Below, piece by piece: positions 9,284-18,279 of a stretch of 64,000 nucleotides of DNA (position 1 is its first letter; each line of letters opens with the position of its first letter). A program made the translations under genes and the position numbers. The stretch comes from Alphaproteobacteria bacterium. Its GTDB lineage: Bacteria; Pseudomonadota; Alphaproteobacteria; UBA8366; GCA-2717185. The notes beneath the pieces are model-generated. The model had not been told where the DNA came from. It searched no databases and worked only from the letters and a program-made list of their open reading frames with translations. The stretch spans positions 186,001 to 250,000 of the forward strand of contig WLWY01000008.1 in NCBI GenBank assembly GCA_012103325.1, given 5' to 3'.

Positions 9284-9630
9284 GAGTGGGGCCTCCGTTC
9301 CCATGGACACTCCGATAGCCTACGCCCCCCGGCATACGACGCCTACTTGATCACGCAACGGGATCGCGAAAAGGGAACAGCGCCCTTTTCAAACAAGCTC
9401 GGGAAAGCGTTCTCGCTCGGCCAAAATTCTGCCGCGATGCGGCATTGGCCGCATCGAATATTTAGAAGTTTAAATAAAACAAGGTCTAAAAGGTTTTGGA
9501 GTTGCGAAGCACTTTGAAACTATTTCGACCCGCTTTCCATGATGATGGTTATCACGCGACCGAATTGTTTTTGCATCAATTTATTCCGATCCGTCAACCC
9601 ACAAGAGATTGTGGCAAGTGGAGTAGGCAA
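9284..9630. other. intergenic stretch without a recognisable gene
   Basis: Composition shifts from GC-rich to AT-rich across this gap. The only structure seen is the hairpin at 9435-9456; no convincing coding frame was found on either strand. Confidence 0.5.
9435..9456 (-). terminator. perfect 9-bp inverted repeat, possible terminator
   Basis: CGATGCGGC and GCCGCATCG flank a four-base loop (ATTG). On the minus strand it follows the AT-rich gene 9631-10290 and is followed by an AATTTT stretch, so it may end that transcript. It could also be a protein-binding dyad. Confidence 0.4.
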
Positions 9631-10290
9631 TTACATTTCCAGATCTTCACAGCTCAATTCAAACAACGATTCATCAAATTTATCTACGACGATTATCTTT
9701 CGGTTTTCTTCCCTGATATCTTTTAACCGACTCGCAAATACCAGCTCATCGGGAGCTGTTTTTAATATTTCTTGATCAAATAATATTTTACTTCCTTTTA
9801 AAATGAGAAAATTCAAATGAAATTTTTCTGTAGTTAGCCTACAATTGAGGCGGCACTTAATACCAATACTCTTGAATTGTCTTGTTTTAAATACCCACTC
9901 GTTCAAGTATCCATCGGCTTTAAAATTATTGACAAAGCCAACAATTTCTTGTTTCGGTATTCTTATTTCTTTGTCTATTTTATTTAAACCTTCCATCAAC
10001 AGACGGATAAAATAATCGTTTAAACAACGATTAGTAATGGACTTATACTCAGTTTCATCGAGTTTGATTTGTACAGAAAGAACATTAGAAGAATTAACAA
10101 AACAATCGTCATTGGGGGATGATGATCCTATGATACAGATTCGTCGAAAATTCTCTGTTTTAAATTTAACAGACTTTAATTTCCTTTCCAGGTAATTACA
10201 AAAACTCCGCGTTTGATCTCTAAATGGGTGAACAATCTCGTCAGAAAACTCGAGAAGGTCTGGATACAAATAAATATCCCTAAGAATCAT
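9631..10290 (-). CDS. AT-rich hypothetical protein
   Basis: A 219-residue protein (MILRDIYLYPDLLEFSDEIV...) rich in Lys, Ile, Asn and Phe. It is encoded by DNA much richer in A+T than the flanking genes, which points to recent transfer. No signal peptide, membrane segment or known motif is seen, so the product is probably cytoplasmic. The start at 10290 has GGGTGA about nine bases upstream. An open, start-less frame lies directly upstream on the same strand (10313-10468). That arrangement recalls a toxin-domain remnant followed by its immunity gene, but this is only an inference from layout. Confidence 0.55.
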   Translation of the reverse strand: MILRDIYLYPDLLEFSDEIVHPFRDQTRSFCNYLERKLKSVKFKTENFRRICIIGSSSPNDDCFVNSSNVLSVQIKLDETEYKSITNRCLNDYFIRLLMEGLNKIDKEIRIPKQEIVGFVNNFKADGYLNEWVFKTRQFKSIGIKCRLNCRLTTEKFHLNFLILKGSKILFDQEILKTAPDELVFASRLKDIREENRKIIVVDKFDESLFELSCEDLEM

Positions 10291-10312
10291 TTCTAAAGAT
10301 CACCCGTTGTCT

Positions 10313-10468
10313 TCAACTCTTATCAATTTTCGAAATTAAATTATTGTACGCTTCAGATATTGAGAAAGATAAAGTGTATGTGTCTTCCTGACAAGATTTC
10401 CATAACACGCGTTCTGGGACCTTGCCTATAACAGTACAGGCATACCCAGCTCCATCACCAAAGTGTCT
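10313..10468 (-). pseudogene. start-less reading frame, probable C-terminal gene remnant
   Basis: Immediately after the TAA of the amidohydrolase (10469-10471) the same frame stays open for 51 codons. It reads GDGAGYACTVIGKVPERV, then WKSCQEDTYTLSFSISEAYN, ending SKIDKS at a TGA. The sequence looks protein-like but has no start codon. Its A+T-rich 3' half matches the character of the following gene at 10290. It is probably the tail of a gene lost upstream. Confidence 0.4.
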
Positions 10469-11350
10469 TTAGGCTACTCCATGCCGGTCGAGCCCGTAAA
10501 TGCGGATCACGTTGTCGCGCAGCAGCTTGCGCTTCGGGTCGGGGCGCAGGCCGAGGTCTTCGATCTCCTGTCGCGTGCGTTCGAAACTCAGCACCGGGAA
10601 GTCGGTGCCGAAGATCACCTTGTCCTGGCCGTAGGTGTTGATGAAGTTGACGAAACTGTCCGGCCAGTATTTCGGACTGTGCGCGTCGGAGCCGAGATAG
10701 ATATTCTTGTGTTTCCAGGCCATGGCGATGGCCTCGTCGGTCCAGGGAATGCCGACATGGATGCCGATCAGTTTGAGTTCGGGAAAGTCGCAGGCCACGG
10801 CATCCATGGTGATCGGCTGGCCGACCGAGCGGATGGGATAGTCGGCCGCATAGATCATCGACTGGCCGATCTGAAACTGGATCGGCACGTCGAGCTCGCA
10901 GCATTTCGTATAAAACGGATACCAGCGCGCATGATCGATCGGCAGTTCGAACCAGTGCGGATAGCCGTGCGCGCCGATATAGCCGCGATCCTCGACCGCA
11001 TGCTGCAGTTCGCGGACGGCGTTCATGCCCTGGGTCGGATCGATCCCGTACAGGCCGAAGAAGCGGTCCGGATGCGCGGCGATTGCCCTGTCGACGACCT
11101 CGAGCGGCATATGGAAACACGACGGATGGCCGACCGGCCCGCATTTGGCGGCGATCAGGAAACCGCGCTCGATGCCGGCATCGTCCATGCGGCGCAGCAT
11201 CTCGTCCAGCTCAACGCCTTTTCTGGTATCTTCGCCAACCCGCATCTGCTCGCCCAGGAACTGATCGCGCCACAAAGGACGGTGCACGAGCGCATCTGCA
11301 TTAAAGATATTGACCACCGCATCGATGGCTTGAACCTTTTGGTCTGTCAT
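10469..11350 (-). CDS. amidohydrolase family 2 protein (ACMSD/COG2159-like)
   Basis: A 293-residue TIM-barrel metal-dependent hydrolase. Recognisable segments are RFFGLYGIDPTQGMNAVREL, the strand-end histidine in LIGIHVGIPWTDEAI, and the metal aspartate in VIFGTDFPVLSFERT, all typical of the ACMSD / 4-oxalomesaconate hydratase group. The N-terminal HxH metal motif common in the superfamily is not obvious: the start reads DAVVNIFNADALVHRP. The metal site may therefore be modified. Members decarboxylate or hydrolyse aromatic or dicarboxylic acids; the substrate here is unknown. The glutamine amidotransferase gene lies just upstream on the same strand, with a gap of about 25 bases. Confidence 0.75.
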   Translation of the reverse strand: MTDQKVQAIDAVVNIFNADALVHRPLWRDQFLGEQMRVGEDTRKGVELDEMLRRMDDAGIERGFLIAAKCGPVGHPSCFHMPLEVVDRAIAAHPDRFFGLYGIDPTQGMNAVRELQHAVEDRGYIGAHGYPHWFELPIDHARWYPFYTKCCELDVPIQFQIGQSMIYAADYPIRSVGQPITMDAVACDFPELKLIGIHVGIPWTDEAIAMAWKHKNIYLGSDAHSPKYWPDSFVNFINTYGQDKVIFGTDFPVLSFERTRQEIEDLGLRPDPKRKLLRDNVIRIYGLDRHGVA

Positions 11351-11955
11351 CTCGCTCAGTCTCTATCCGCCATTGCTCAAGCTGTTTTATCGGGAGATTT
11401 AAAGAATGTGGCAATTTTCTCCGCTAAATGAGTGTTTGAATTTTCCACGGATAACGTTGCCATTGCCTTCTCCAGCAGAGGTTCCGGCACAACACCGCGG
11501 CCACGGGTGTCGATCAAGCCCTTGACGAAAGTACTGTTGAATTCAGGGTGCGCCTGCACGCTAAAGGCCTTTGCACCATAGCCAAGAAAGGCATATTTAC
11601 AGCATTCACTGGACCCGATGACGGTTGCCTGATCCGGTGGCGTGATGACCTGATCAAGATGCCACGCATTCAGCACAACCGAAGCCTCCCCCAAGCTGTA
11701 TTCTGTTGCACCAACCGACCAGCCGCCCGCGTATTTTTCAACGGTCCCACCAAGCGCTTGAGCGATTATTTGATGGCCAAAACAAATACCAACCAACGGT
11801 ATTTCCTGCCGGTAAATCTCTCGGATTAAAGCCTCAAGCGGCGGGATAAAGGGATGATCTTCATACACGCCATGGCGCGATCCCGTAATCAGCCAACCAT
11901 CTGCGTGAGCGTCCGGTAAAGCAGCCCTGCCTATGATGACGTTGGACTGTTACGC

Positions 11956-13454
11956 TCAGGTTTGAGCGTAACGCCAGGGGAGCAGTTCGTCGATCCGATT
12001 GATTTTATGGTCGGCGATACAGGCTAGCGTGTCGGTTAGCCAGGCCTGCGGATCGACGCCATTGAGTTTTGCTGTCTCGATCAGCGTATAGGCGATGGCG
12101 GCTGATTTGCCGCCGGCCTCGGACCCCATGAAGAGATAATTCTTCCGCCCCAGGGCGATGGGCCGCATGGATCGCTCTGCGGTATTGTTGTCGAGTTCAA
12201 GAAAGCCGTGATCTAGATATGGTCGCAGCTTCTTCATGCGGGTCAGGGCGTAGCGAATAGCACCGGCTAAGGGTGATTTGCCGGATATCCGGGTCAATTG
12301 GGCATGCAGCCATGATTCCAGGTCGTCGAAGATTGGTTTTGATTGGCGCTGCCTGATCTTCACCCGTTGATCCGGCGATTGGCCCCGAACCTCCTTCTCG
12401 ACGCCATAGAGTGTGGCGATACGTTTTATGGCTTCCTCGGCAATCGCCGATCCCTGAGCTTTGTGGATATCGACGAACTTGCGTCGGATATGGGCCATGC
12501 AGGCCACTTCCGTCACCTTGCCCGTGCGGTACAGGTCATTGAACCCCGCATAGCCATCGGCATGCATGAAGCCCGTGAAGTCCGCTAGATGTTCGCGCGG
12601 GCGAACGCCCTTCCTGTCGGACGAGAACTGATACCATGCGGCAGGATGCGCCTCTCCGGCCCAGGGTCGTTCATCGCGGACATAGGCCCAAAGCCGCGCG
12701 GTCCTGGTTTTACCGGAGCCTGGGGTCAGCATTTTTACCGGCGTATCATCGGCGAAGAGGGCCTGTCCCTTTAAAACATGGCGCGCGACGGCGTCCGCCA
12801 AAGGTTCCAACAGAGCCGTGGATTTGCCAACCCAATCGGCCAGGGTGGAGCGGTCCAGATCGATCCCCTCGCGCTGGAATATCTGACTTTGCCGGTACAA
12901 AGGCGAATGATCGGCGTACTTGTTGACCAGCACATGGGCCAGTAGGCCAGGACCGGGCCGCCCGTGCTCAATCGGCCGCGACGGCAGGGCTGCCTGATGG
13001 AACGTCTCACAGCAGGTGCAGGCCATGCGCGGGCGAACAATCCGGTTCACGACAAAACGTCCGGGGACATATTCCAGTTCCTCGGTGACATCGTCGCCAA
13101 GCGTTTTGAGCGCACCGCCGCATTCCCCACAGGCATCGCCCGGCGACAGTGTTGTCTCGTTGCGTGGGAGATGACCGGGCAGCGGTTTACGTTTGGGCTT
13201 GTCTTTTGGCGCTGCAGATTGATCTGCATTTGCATCGTCTGACGCGGGCTCCTGCGCGGACGCCGCAATCTCTTCGTCTTCCAGCGTCAACGCCAGTTGA
13301 TCCAGAGCCTCCGAGCGCGACCCGAAGCGATGCTGGCGCATCCCGGCCAATTGGTGTTGGAGCTTCTCGATCAACACCGCCTGTGACTTCACTTCCGACG
13401 CCAGCGATGCCACCAGACCTTTTAATGCGGCAGGTTCTCAGCGTCGTCGAGCAT
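11956..13454 (-). pseudogene. tnpC: IS66 transposase TnpC, frameshifted (copy 1)
   Basis: The DDE transposase of IS66. Compared with the intact copy at 25276-26787, 13 bases are missing just after the start, between two GAACCT direct repeats. The frame from the normal ATG at 13454 ends after MLDDAENLPH. The rest of the frame (from about 13413) is open and holds the zinc-finger-like CGECGG...CTCC region, the DDE domain and the C-terminal IS66 tail. A product could only arise from an internal start. Confidence 0.85.
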
Positions 13455-13526
13455 GCCGGCAATCTATCAGCCGCCACCCCGCATGGGAATCCCCGGAAAT
13501 TGACAACCCTTTGCTGTGAAACGACT

Positions 13527-13886
13527 TTACCCAGCCGTCAGGGGACGCCACGTTCGTTGTGGTATGCGCCAATCAATCCCTTCCAGCAGCATCGCCAATT
13601 GAGCCGGGGTCAGCGCAACCTTGCCCGCTTTCGCAGACGGCCAGACAAACCGTCCCTTCTCCAGACGCTTCGAGAACAGACATGCCCCTTGCCCGTCCCA
13701 CCAGATCACCTTGATCAGATCGCCACGGCGACCCCGGAAGACGAACAGATGACCGCAATACGGCGCCGCCTTTAGAACCTTCTCTGTTTGCGCTGACAGC
13801 CCATTGAACCCCTTACGCATGTCCGTCACGCCGGCCGCAAGCCAAACCTTCGTGTTCGTGGGAACCGGGATCATCCCGACAAGCAC
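13527..13886 (-). CDS. tnpB: IS66 accessory protein TnpB (copy 1)
   Basis: A 119-residue IS66 Orf2/TnpB protein, recognised by VWLAAGVTDMRKGFNGLS and GHLFVFRGRRGDLIKVIWWD. It is required with TnpA and TnpC for IS66 transposition, although its exact biochemical role is unclear. It overlaps the 3' end of tnpA by 16 bases, as usual in IS66, which implies coupled translation. Its sequence agrees with copy 3 and differs by one residue from copy 2. Confidence 0.9.
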   Translation of the reverse strand: MLVGMIPVPTNTKVWLAAGVTDMRKGFNGLSAQTEKVLKAAPYCGHLFVFRGRRGDLIKVIWWDGQGACLFSKRLEKGRFVWPSAKAGKVALTPAQLAMLLEGIDWRIPQRTWRPLTAG

Positions 13887-14248
13887 CGGAGCAGACGTAC
13901 GAGCGCTTCGGGATCGTAAGGGCCGCTAATGCTCAAGCGATGACCTCCGGCAAGCGTGACCTCGATCTTGCCTTCGTCACCAACAGGGCGCTCGGCTTCG
14001 TGCTCGACGTGACGCGCAATCTCAACCGGCAGGAAACAGGCGGCGTCATCGACCGTGTCACTTCCCGCAAACCGGGGATCTTTCAGCCAGTTGAAAACCT
14101 GATTGGCGTTCACATTGTAGCGCCGTGCAACCTGTGAAACCGAAACGCCCGCAAACCGCGTCTGTGCGCAAATCATCCGCTTCTCGTCTGCACTCCAGCG
14201 CCGACGCTTGCCCCGCTTCGCCACATCCTGATCCCCGTTAGTGTCCAC
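13871..14248 (-). CDS. tnpA: IS66 accessory protein TnpA (copy 1)
   Basis: A 125-residue IS66 Orf1/TnpA with a helix-turn-helix of the IS3/IS66 type (TRFAGVSVSQVARRYNVNAN, then QVFNWLKD). It probably binds the element ends or regulates transposition. Initiation is at a GTG that lies in the right arm of an 11-bp hairpin. It is followed by tnpB with overlap. Confidence 0.9.
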   Translation of the reverse strand: MDTNGDQDVAKRGKRRRWSADEKRMICAQTRFAGVSVSQVARRYNVNANQVFNWLKDPRFAGSDTVDDAACFLPVEIARHVEHEAERPVGDEGKIEVTLAGGHRLSISGPYDPEALVRLLRCLSG

Positions 14249-14532
14249 CTAAACAAGTGGACACTAAACCTCACTTCTTCTGCACGGCAGAGCGGTCAGG
14301 CCGGACGCTTACCCATCTGCGGCGTCGGCATCGGTCGGAAACTGCATATCGACCACGCGATAGCAGTCGAAGACAAACCCATGCCCATCCAAAAATTCCG
14401 TGAACAAGCGGTCATAGTCACCGGTTTCCTCAATCAGAGCATCAGGAACATGGCCTGCCTGTAGGATGCCAATTTTCATTTTTCAACTGCTCGTTTCATC
14501 AATTCAAGCGGCAGTATCTTAACCCTTAGACC

Positions 14533-16083
14533 CTACTCCCACTCGATGGTGCCAGGCGGTTTCGAGGTGACGTCGTAGACGACGCGGTTGATGCCGGGCA
14601 CTTCGTTGATCATGCGGGTTGCGACGCCGGATAGGAAGGCGTGGTCGAAGGGATAGGAATCCGCGGTCATTCCGTCGGTCGACGTAACAGCCCGCAACGC
14701 GCAAACATAGTCGTAGGTGCGGTCGTCGCCCATAACGCCAACAGTTCGGACAGGCAGGAGCACGGCGAAGGCTTGCCAGATTGCGTCGTACAGGCCGGCG
14801 TTGCGGATTTCGTCGAGATAGACGGCATCGGCTCGGCGCAGCAGGTCGAGCTTGTCGCGAGTGATCGCGCCCGGCATGCGGATCGCCAGCCCGGGTCCCG
14901 GAAAAGGGTGCCGACCAACCAGACTCTCCGGCAGGCCGAGCTCGCGGCCGAGCTCACGCACCTCGTCCTTGAAGAGTTCGCGCAGCGGCTCGACCAGCGC
15001 CAGATCCATGCGCTCCGGCAGGCCGCCCACATTGTGGTGCGATTTGATCGTCACGCTGGGGCCGCCGATGAACGACACGGATTCGATGACATCGGGATAG
15101 AGCGTGCCTTGCGCCAGGAACTTGGCGCCGCCCGCCTTCTTGGCTTCCGCCTCGAACACCTCGATGAACAGGCGGCCGATGGTTTTGCGCTTTTCTTCCG
15201 GATCGGTGACGCCGTCCAGCGCATCGACGAACAGGTCGGAGACTTCCTTGTGTACCAGCGGGATATTGTAGTGATCGCGAAAGATCGACACGACTTCGTC
15301 CGCCTCGCCCATCCGCAACAGCCCGTGATCGACAAAGATGCAGGTCAGTTGATCGCCAATCGCCTCATGGATCAGCACTGCCGCCACGGATGAATCGACA
15401 CCGCCGGACAACCCGCAGATCACGCGCCCATCCCCGACCTGCACTCGGATCTTCTCGATCTCCTGTTGTCGGAACGCGGCCATCGTCCAGTCGCCGCGGC
15501 ATCCTGCAACGCCGTGCGTAAAGTTGCGCAGCAACTGGCCGCCCTGCGGCGTGTGGTGGACTTCGGGGTGAAACTGCACACCGTAATAGCGCCGCGCATC
15601 GTTGGCGATCGCCGCGTATGGCGCACCGTCGCTGACCGCCACAGTCTCGAAACCTTCGGGCAAGCCGGTGATCCGGTCGCCATGGCTCATCCAGACCTGT
15701 TCGTGCGAGCCAACCTCCCACAATCCATGGAACAGGTCGCAATCCTTTACGATCTCGACGAAGGCGCGGCCGAATTCGCGGTGGTCCGAATTCTCGACGG
15801 CGCCGCCGAGTTGCGCACACATCGTCTGCTCGCCGTAGCAGATACCCAGAACCGGCACGTCCATATCGAACACGGCGTCGGGGGTGCGCGGCGATTCCAT
15901 TTCCGTCACACTCGAGGGACCGCCGGACAGGATGATCGCCTTGGGCCCGAAGGCGGCGAGGCTGTCGGCGTCCACCTTGTTGAACGGGTGAATTTCGCAA
16001 TAAACGCCGTTTTCCCGCACGCGCCGTGCGATCAATTGCGTTACCTGGCTGCCGAAATCGATAATAAGGACGCGGTCGCTCAT
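14533..16083 (-). CDS. guaA: GMP synthase (glutamine-hydrolysing)
   Basis: GuaA converts XMP to GMP using ATP and glutamine, the last step of guanine nucleotide synthesis. The 516 residues are the expected length. The N-terminal GATase has the nucleophile C82 in GICYGEQTMCAQLGG and the catalytic histidine in VQFHPEVHHTPQG. The ATP-pyrophosphatase domain has the PP-loop ICGLSGGVDSSVAAVL. The C-terminal dimerisation domain ends TSKPPGTIEWE. An oddity is GICYGEQ instead of the near-universal GICYGMQ beside the nucleophile. The start overlaps the stop of the GNAT gene (ATGA), so guaB, the GNAT gene and guaA form one compact operon. Confidence 0.97.
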   Translation of the reverse strand: MSDRVLIIDFGSQVTQLIARRVRENGVYCEIHPFNKVDADSLAAFGPKAIILSGGPSSVTEMESPRTPDAVFDMDVPVLGICYGEQTMCAQLGGAVENSDHREFGRAFVEIVKDCDLFHGLWEVGSHEQVWMSHGDRITGLPEGFETVAVSDGAPYAAIANDARRYYGVQFHPEVHHTPQGGQLLRNFTHGVAGCRGDWTMAAFRQQEIEKIRVQVGDGRVICGLSGGVDSSVAAVLIHEAIGDQLTCIFVDHGLLRMGEADEVVSIFRDHYNIPLVHKEVSDLFVDALDGVTDPEEKRKTIGRLFIEVFEAEAKKAGGAKFLAQGTLYPDVIESVSFIGGPSVTIKSHHNVGGLPERMDLALVEPLRELFKDEVRELGRELGLPESLVGRHPFPGPGLAIRMPGAITRDKLDLLRRADAVYLDEIRNAGLYDAIWQAFAVLLPVRTVGVMGDDRTYDYVCALRAVTSTDGMTADSYPFDHAFLSGVATRMINEVPGINRVVYDVTSKPPGTIEWE

Positions 16084-16652
16084 GAATTGTTATCTCGTCG
16101 CACTGAACCATTTCCCTCCGACGACCGGCCCAGCAATATCGGCCGCGGCAACGGCCGCCATTCGTAAGCAAGCTCCGGCAGCGTCGTGCCCCAGAGGCGC
16201 TCGTTCCGTTCCGCCACCCGCTTGCCACCCATGGCCTCGTAAAAGAACCGCGACGGATTGCCCGCCAGCACCCACAGAACGGCTGCCTCGAAGCCTGCAG
16301 TCCGCATCGCACGAAGCATCGCGGTCAGCAGGTCACGGCCGTGCCCTTGTTCCTGCCAATCCGGCAAAACGTAAAGCGTGTAGATTTCTCCCGCACCGGC
16401 AAAGCGCCAGTCCCGGCAAAGCCCGCAACTGCCCATCCCAACGACGCCATGATTGGGATGTTCGGCGACCATCACCGTATCGCCGCCCGCGACCTGCGCG
16501 GTCCAATGGCGGCGCTGCCGGTCCTCCGACATTTTCGCCAGCACGGTGTCGGGCACCAGCCCTGCATAGGCGCTGCGCCAGGTTTCAACATAAACCGATG
16601 CGATCGCCGCCACGTCACCGGCGCGCGCGACCCTGATTCGCATATCGCTCAC
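16080..16652 (-). CDS. GNAT family N-acetyltransferase
   Basis: A 190-residue GNAT acetyltransferase that transfers an acetyl group from acetyl-CoA. Visible features are the N-terminal AGDVAAIASVYVETWRSAYA and the acetyl-CoA-binding motif A region LYVLPDWQEQGHGRDLLTAM, with Q-E-Q-G-H-G matching the Q/RxxGxG/A loop. The start is a GTG overlapping the guaB stop (GTGA); an ATG three codons on is possible. It is tightly packed between guaB and guaA with four-base overlaps on both sides, so it is co-translated with them. Its acceptor substrate is unknown. Confidence 0.85.
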   Translation of the reverse strand: MSDMRIRVARAGDVAAIASVYVETWRSAYAGLVPDTVLAKMSEDRQRRHWTAQVAGGDTVMVAEHPNHGVVGMGSCGLCRDWRFAGAGEIYTLYVLPDWQEQGHGRDLLTAMLRAMRTAGFEAAVLWVLAGNPSRFFYEAMGGKRVAERNERLWGTTLPELAYEWRPLPRPILLGRSSEGNGSVRRDNNS

Positions 16653-18112
16653 GTCGAAGCGCGGTAGTTGGGTGCCTCCCGCGTAACGGTAACGTCATGG
16701 ACATGGCCTTCGCGAAGACCGGAATCCGTTACACGCAGGAAGTTGGCGTTTTTCTGCATCTCCGGCAGCGTCGCGTTGCCGGTGTAGCCCATCGCCGCGC
16801 GAAGGCCGCCGACAAGCTGATGAACGACGTTACCGACCGGGCCCTTGTAAGGCACCTGGCCTTCGATCCCTTCCGGGACGAGCTTGAGGGAATCGGTTAC
16901 TTCCTGCTGGAAGTAGCGATCCGCCGACCCGCGCGCCATCGCGCCGACCGAGCCCATGCCGCGATAGGATTTGTAGGAGCGTCCCTGATAAAGATGGACT
17001 TCGCCCGGCGCTTCGTCCGTGCCGGCGAACAGGGATCCGATCATGGCGCCGCTCGCGCCGGCGGCGATGGCCTTCGCTAAGTCGCCGGAATACTTGATAC
17101 CCCCATCCGCGATGATCGGGATGTCATGCTTTTGCCCGACCTCGACCGCATCCATCACCGCGGTGAGTTGCGGCACGCCGACACCGGCGACGATCCGTGT
17201 CGTGCAGATCGAGCCCGGTCCGATACCGACCTTGACCGCATCCGCGCCAGCGTCGATGAGCGCCTTCGCCCCGTCCGCCGTCGCAATATTCCCGGCAATG
17301 ACCTGGGCGTAGTTGCTGAGTTTCTTCACATTGTCGACCGCTTTCAACACACCGGCGGAATGACCGTGCGCCGTATCGATCACGATGATATCGCAGCCCG
17401 CGTCGAGCAGCGCACTAGCGCGTTCCAGCCCGTCTTCGCCAACCCCGACGGCGCCCGCCACGCGCAGACTGCCATTCTCATCCTTGCACGCATTCGGGAA
17501 CCGCAGCGCTTTTTCGATATCCTTGACCGTTATCAAACCGACGCAATGGCGCTCGTCATCGACGACGAGCAGCTTTTCGATGCGGTTCTCGTGCAGCAAA
17601 CGTTTCGCCTCGTCGTGACCGACGCCCTCGCGAACCGTGATGAGGCCGCGCCGCGTCATAAGCTCGCGGATTGCTTGCCCCGGGTCGTTCGCGAAACGCA
17701 CGTCGCGGTTGGTCAGGATTCCGACGAGCTTGCCGCTTCGCTTCGCCACGACGGGAATGCCGGAGATGCTGTTCTGGTCCATGAGATGCAAGGCGTCGGA
17801 TAGCGTCTTCTCGGGCGTGATGGTGATCGGATCAACGACCATCCCGGACTCGAAGCGCTTGACCTTGCGGACCTCAACTGCCTGCTCTTCGATTTTGAGA
17901 TTCTTATGGATCACGCCGAGGCCGCCCGCCTGCGCCATGGCAATCGCGAGCCGGCCTTCCGTCACCGTGTCCATGGCCGAGGAGACGAGCGGAATGCCAA
18001 GCCTGACCTTATTGGTCAGATAGGTGCTCGTATCGGTTTCGGCAGGGAGAACCGCGGACCTCGCCGGCTCCAGAAGGACATCGTCAAATGTCAGTGCCTC
18101 GCGTATCCGCAT
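16649..18112 (-). CDS. guaB: inosine-5'-monophosphate dehydrogenase
   Basis: GuaB oxidises IMP to XMP with NAD+, the committed step to GMP. The 487 residues are typical. The TIM barrel starts with ALTFDDVLLEPARSAVLP. It is interrupted by two CBS domains (about residues 90-200: DPITITPEKTLSDALHLM, ELMTRRGLITVREGVGHDEA). The catalytic cysteine lies in GIGPGSICTTRIVAGVGVPQ, and the mobile flap follows around GMGSVGAMARGSADRYFQ. It is the first gene of the guaB-GNAT-guaA operon. The 167-base gap upstream (18113-18279) is A+T-rich and probably holds the promoter. Confidence 0.97.
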   Translation of the reverse strand: MRIREALTFDDVLLEPARSAVLPAETDTSTYLTNKVRLGIPLVSSAMDTVTEGRLAIAMAQAGGLGVIHKNLKIEEQAVEVRKVKRFESGMVVDPITITPEKTLSDALHLMDQNSISGIPVVAKRSGKLVGILTNRDVRFANDPGQAIRELMTRRGLITVREGVGHDEAKRLLHENRIEKLLVVDDERHCVGLITVKDIEKALRFPNACKDENGSLRVAGAVGVGEDGLERASALLDAGCDIIVIDTAHGHSAGVLKAVDNVKKLSNYAQVIAGNIATADGAKALIDAGADAVKVGIGPGSICTTRIVAGVGVPQLTAVMDAVEVGQKHDIPIIADGGIKYSGDLAKAIAAGASGAMIGSLFAGTDEAPGEVHLYQGRSYKSYRGMGSVGAMARGSADRYFQQEVTDSLKLVPEGIEGQVPYKGPVGNVVHQLVGGLRAAMGYTGNATLPEMQKNANFLRVTDSGLREGHVHDVTVTREAPNYRAST

Positions 18113-18279
18113 GCCGTCTCTCCCAGTGAATTTGCGCGATCATACAACTCACATGCAGCATGCCAAGTTAAATATGGCAATTTTACGACTGAAATGCACC
18201 GGTGATGGCGCTAAAGGCTAAAATTCGGGCTATTTGGCACGCCGACTGTTTTCGAATGAAGAAAATCAGCTATTTTTTG

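Larger units (their letters stand above)
11905..14312 (-). mobile_element. IS66-family insertion sequence, copy 1
   Basis: A 2408-bp element with imperfect terminal inverted repeats (GTGAGCGTCCGG at 11905 and the complement of GTAAGCGTCCGG ending at 14312). It is flanked on both sides by CCATCTGC, a perfect 8-bp target duplication as expected for IS66. It carries tnpA, tnpB and a tnpC with a 13-bp deletion near its start, so this copy is probably not autonomous. Confidence 0.95.
11377..14479 (-). pseudogene. class I glutamine amidotransferase interrupted by IS66
   Basis: The gene is split by the insertion sequence at 11905-14312. The 5' part (14479 to 14313) encodes MKIGILQAGHVPDALIEETG and continues to DADAADG. 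The 3' part (11904 to 11377) continues with GWLITGSRHGVYED and contains the GATase nucleophile region GICFGHQIIAQALGG and the catalytic histidine in AHPEF. Removing the insertion and one copy of the 8-bp target duplication leaves 687 bases, an uninterrupted 228-codon frame. The intact protein would be a stand-alone GMP-synthase-like amidotransferase domain, as found in putative glutamine amidotransferases of about 230-240 residues. It follows guaA on the same strand. The present gene cannot make a full protein. Confidence 0.9.

Noticed and set aside
8141..9517. 458-codon plus-strand frame opposite the acyl-CoA dehydrogenase
   Set aside because: It is the antisense of a strongly supported enzyme gene, rich in Arg, Gln and Gly without any domain; a shadow of GC-rich codon bias.
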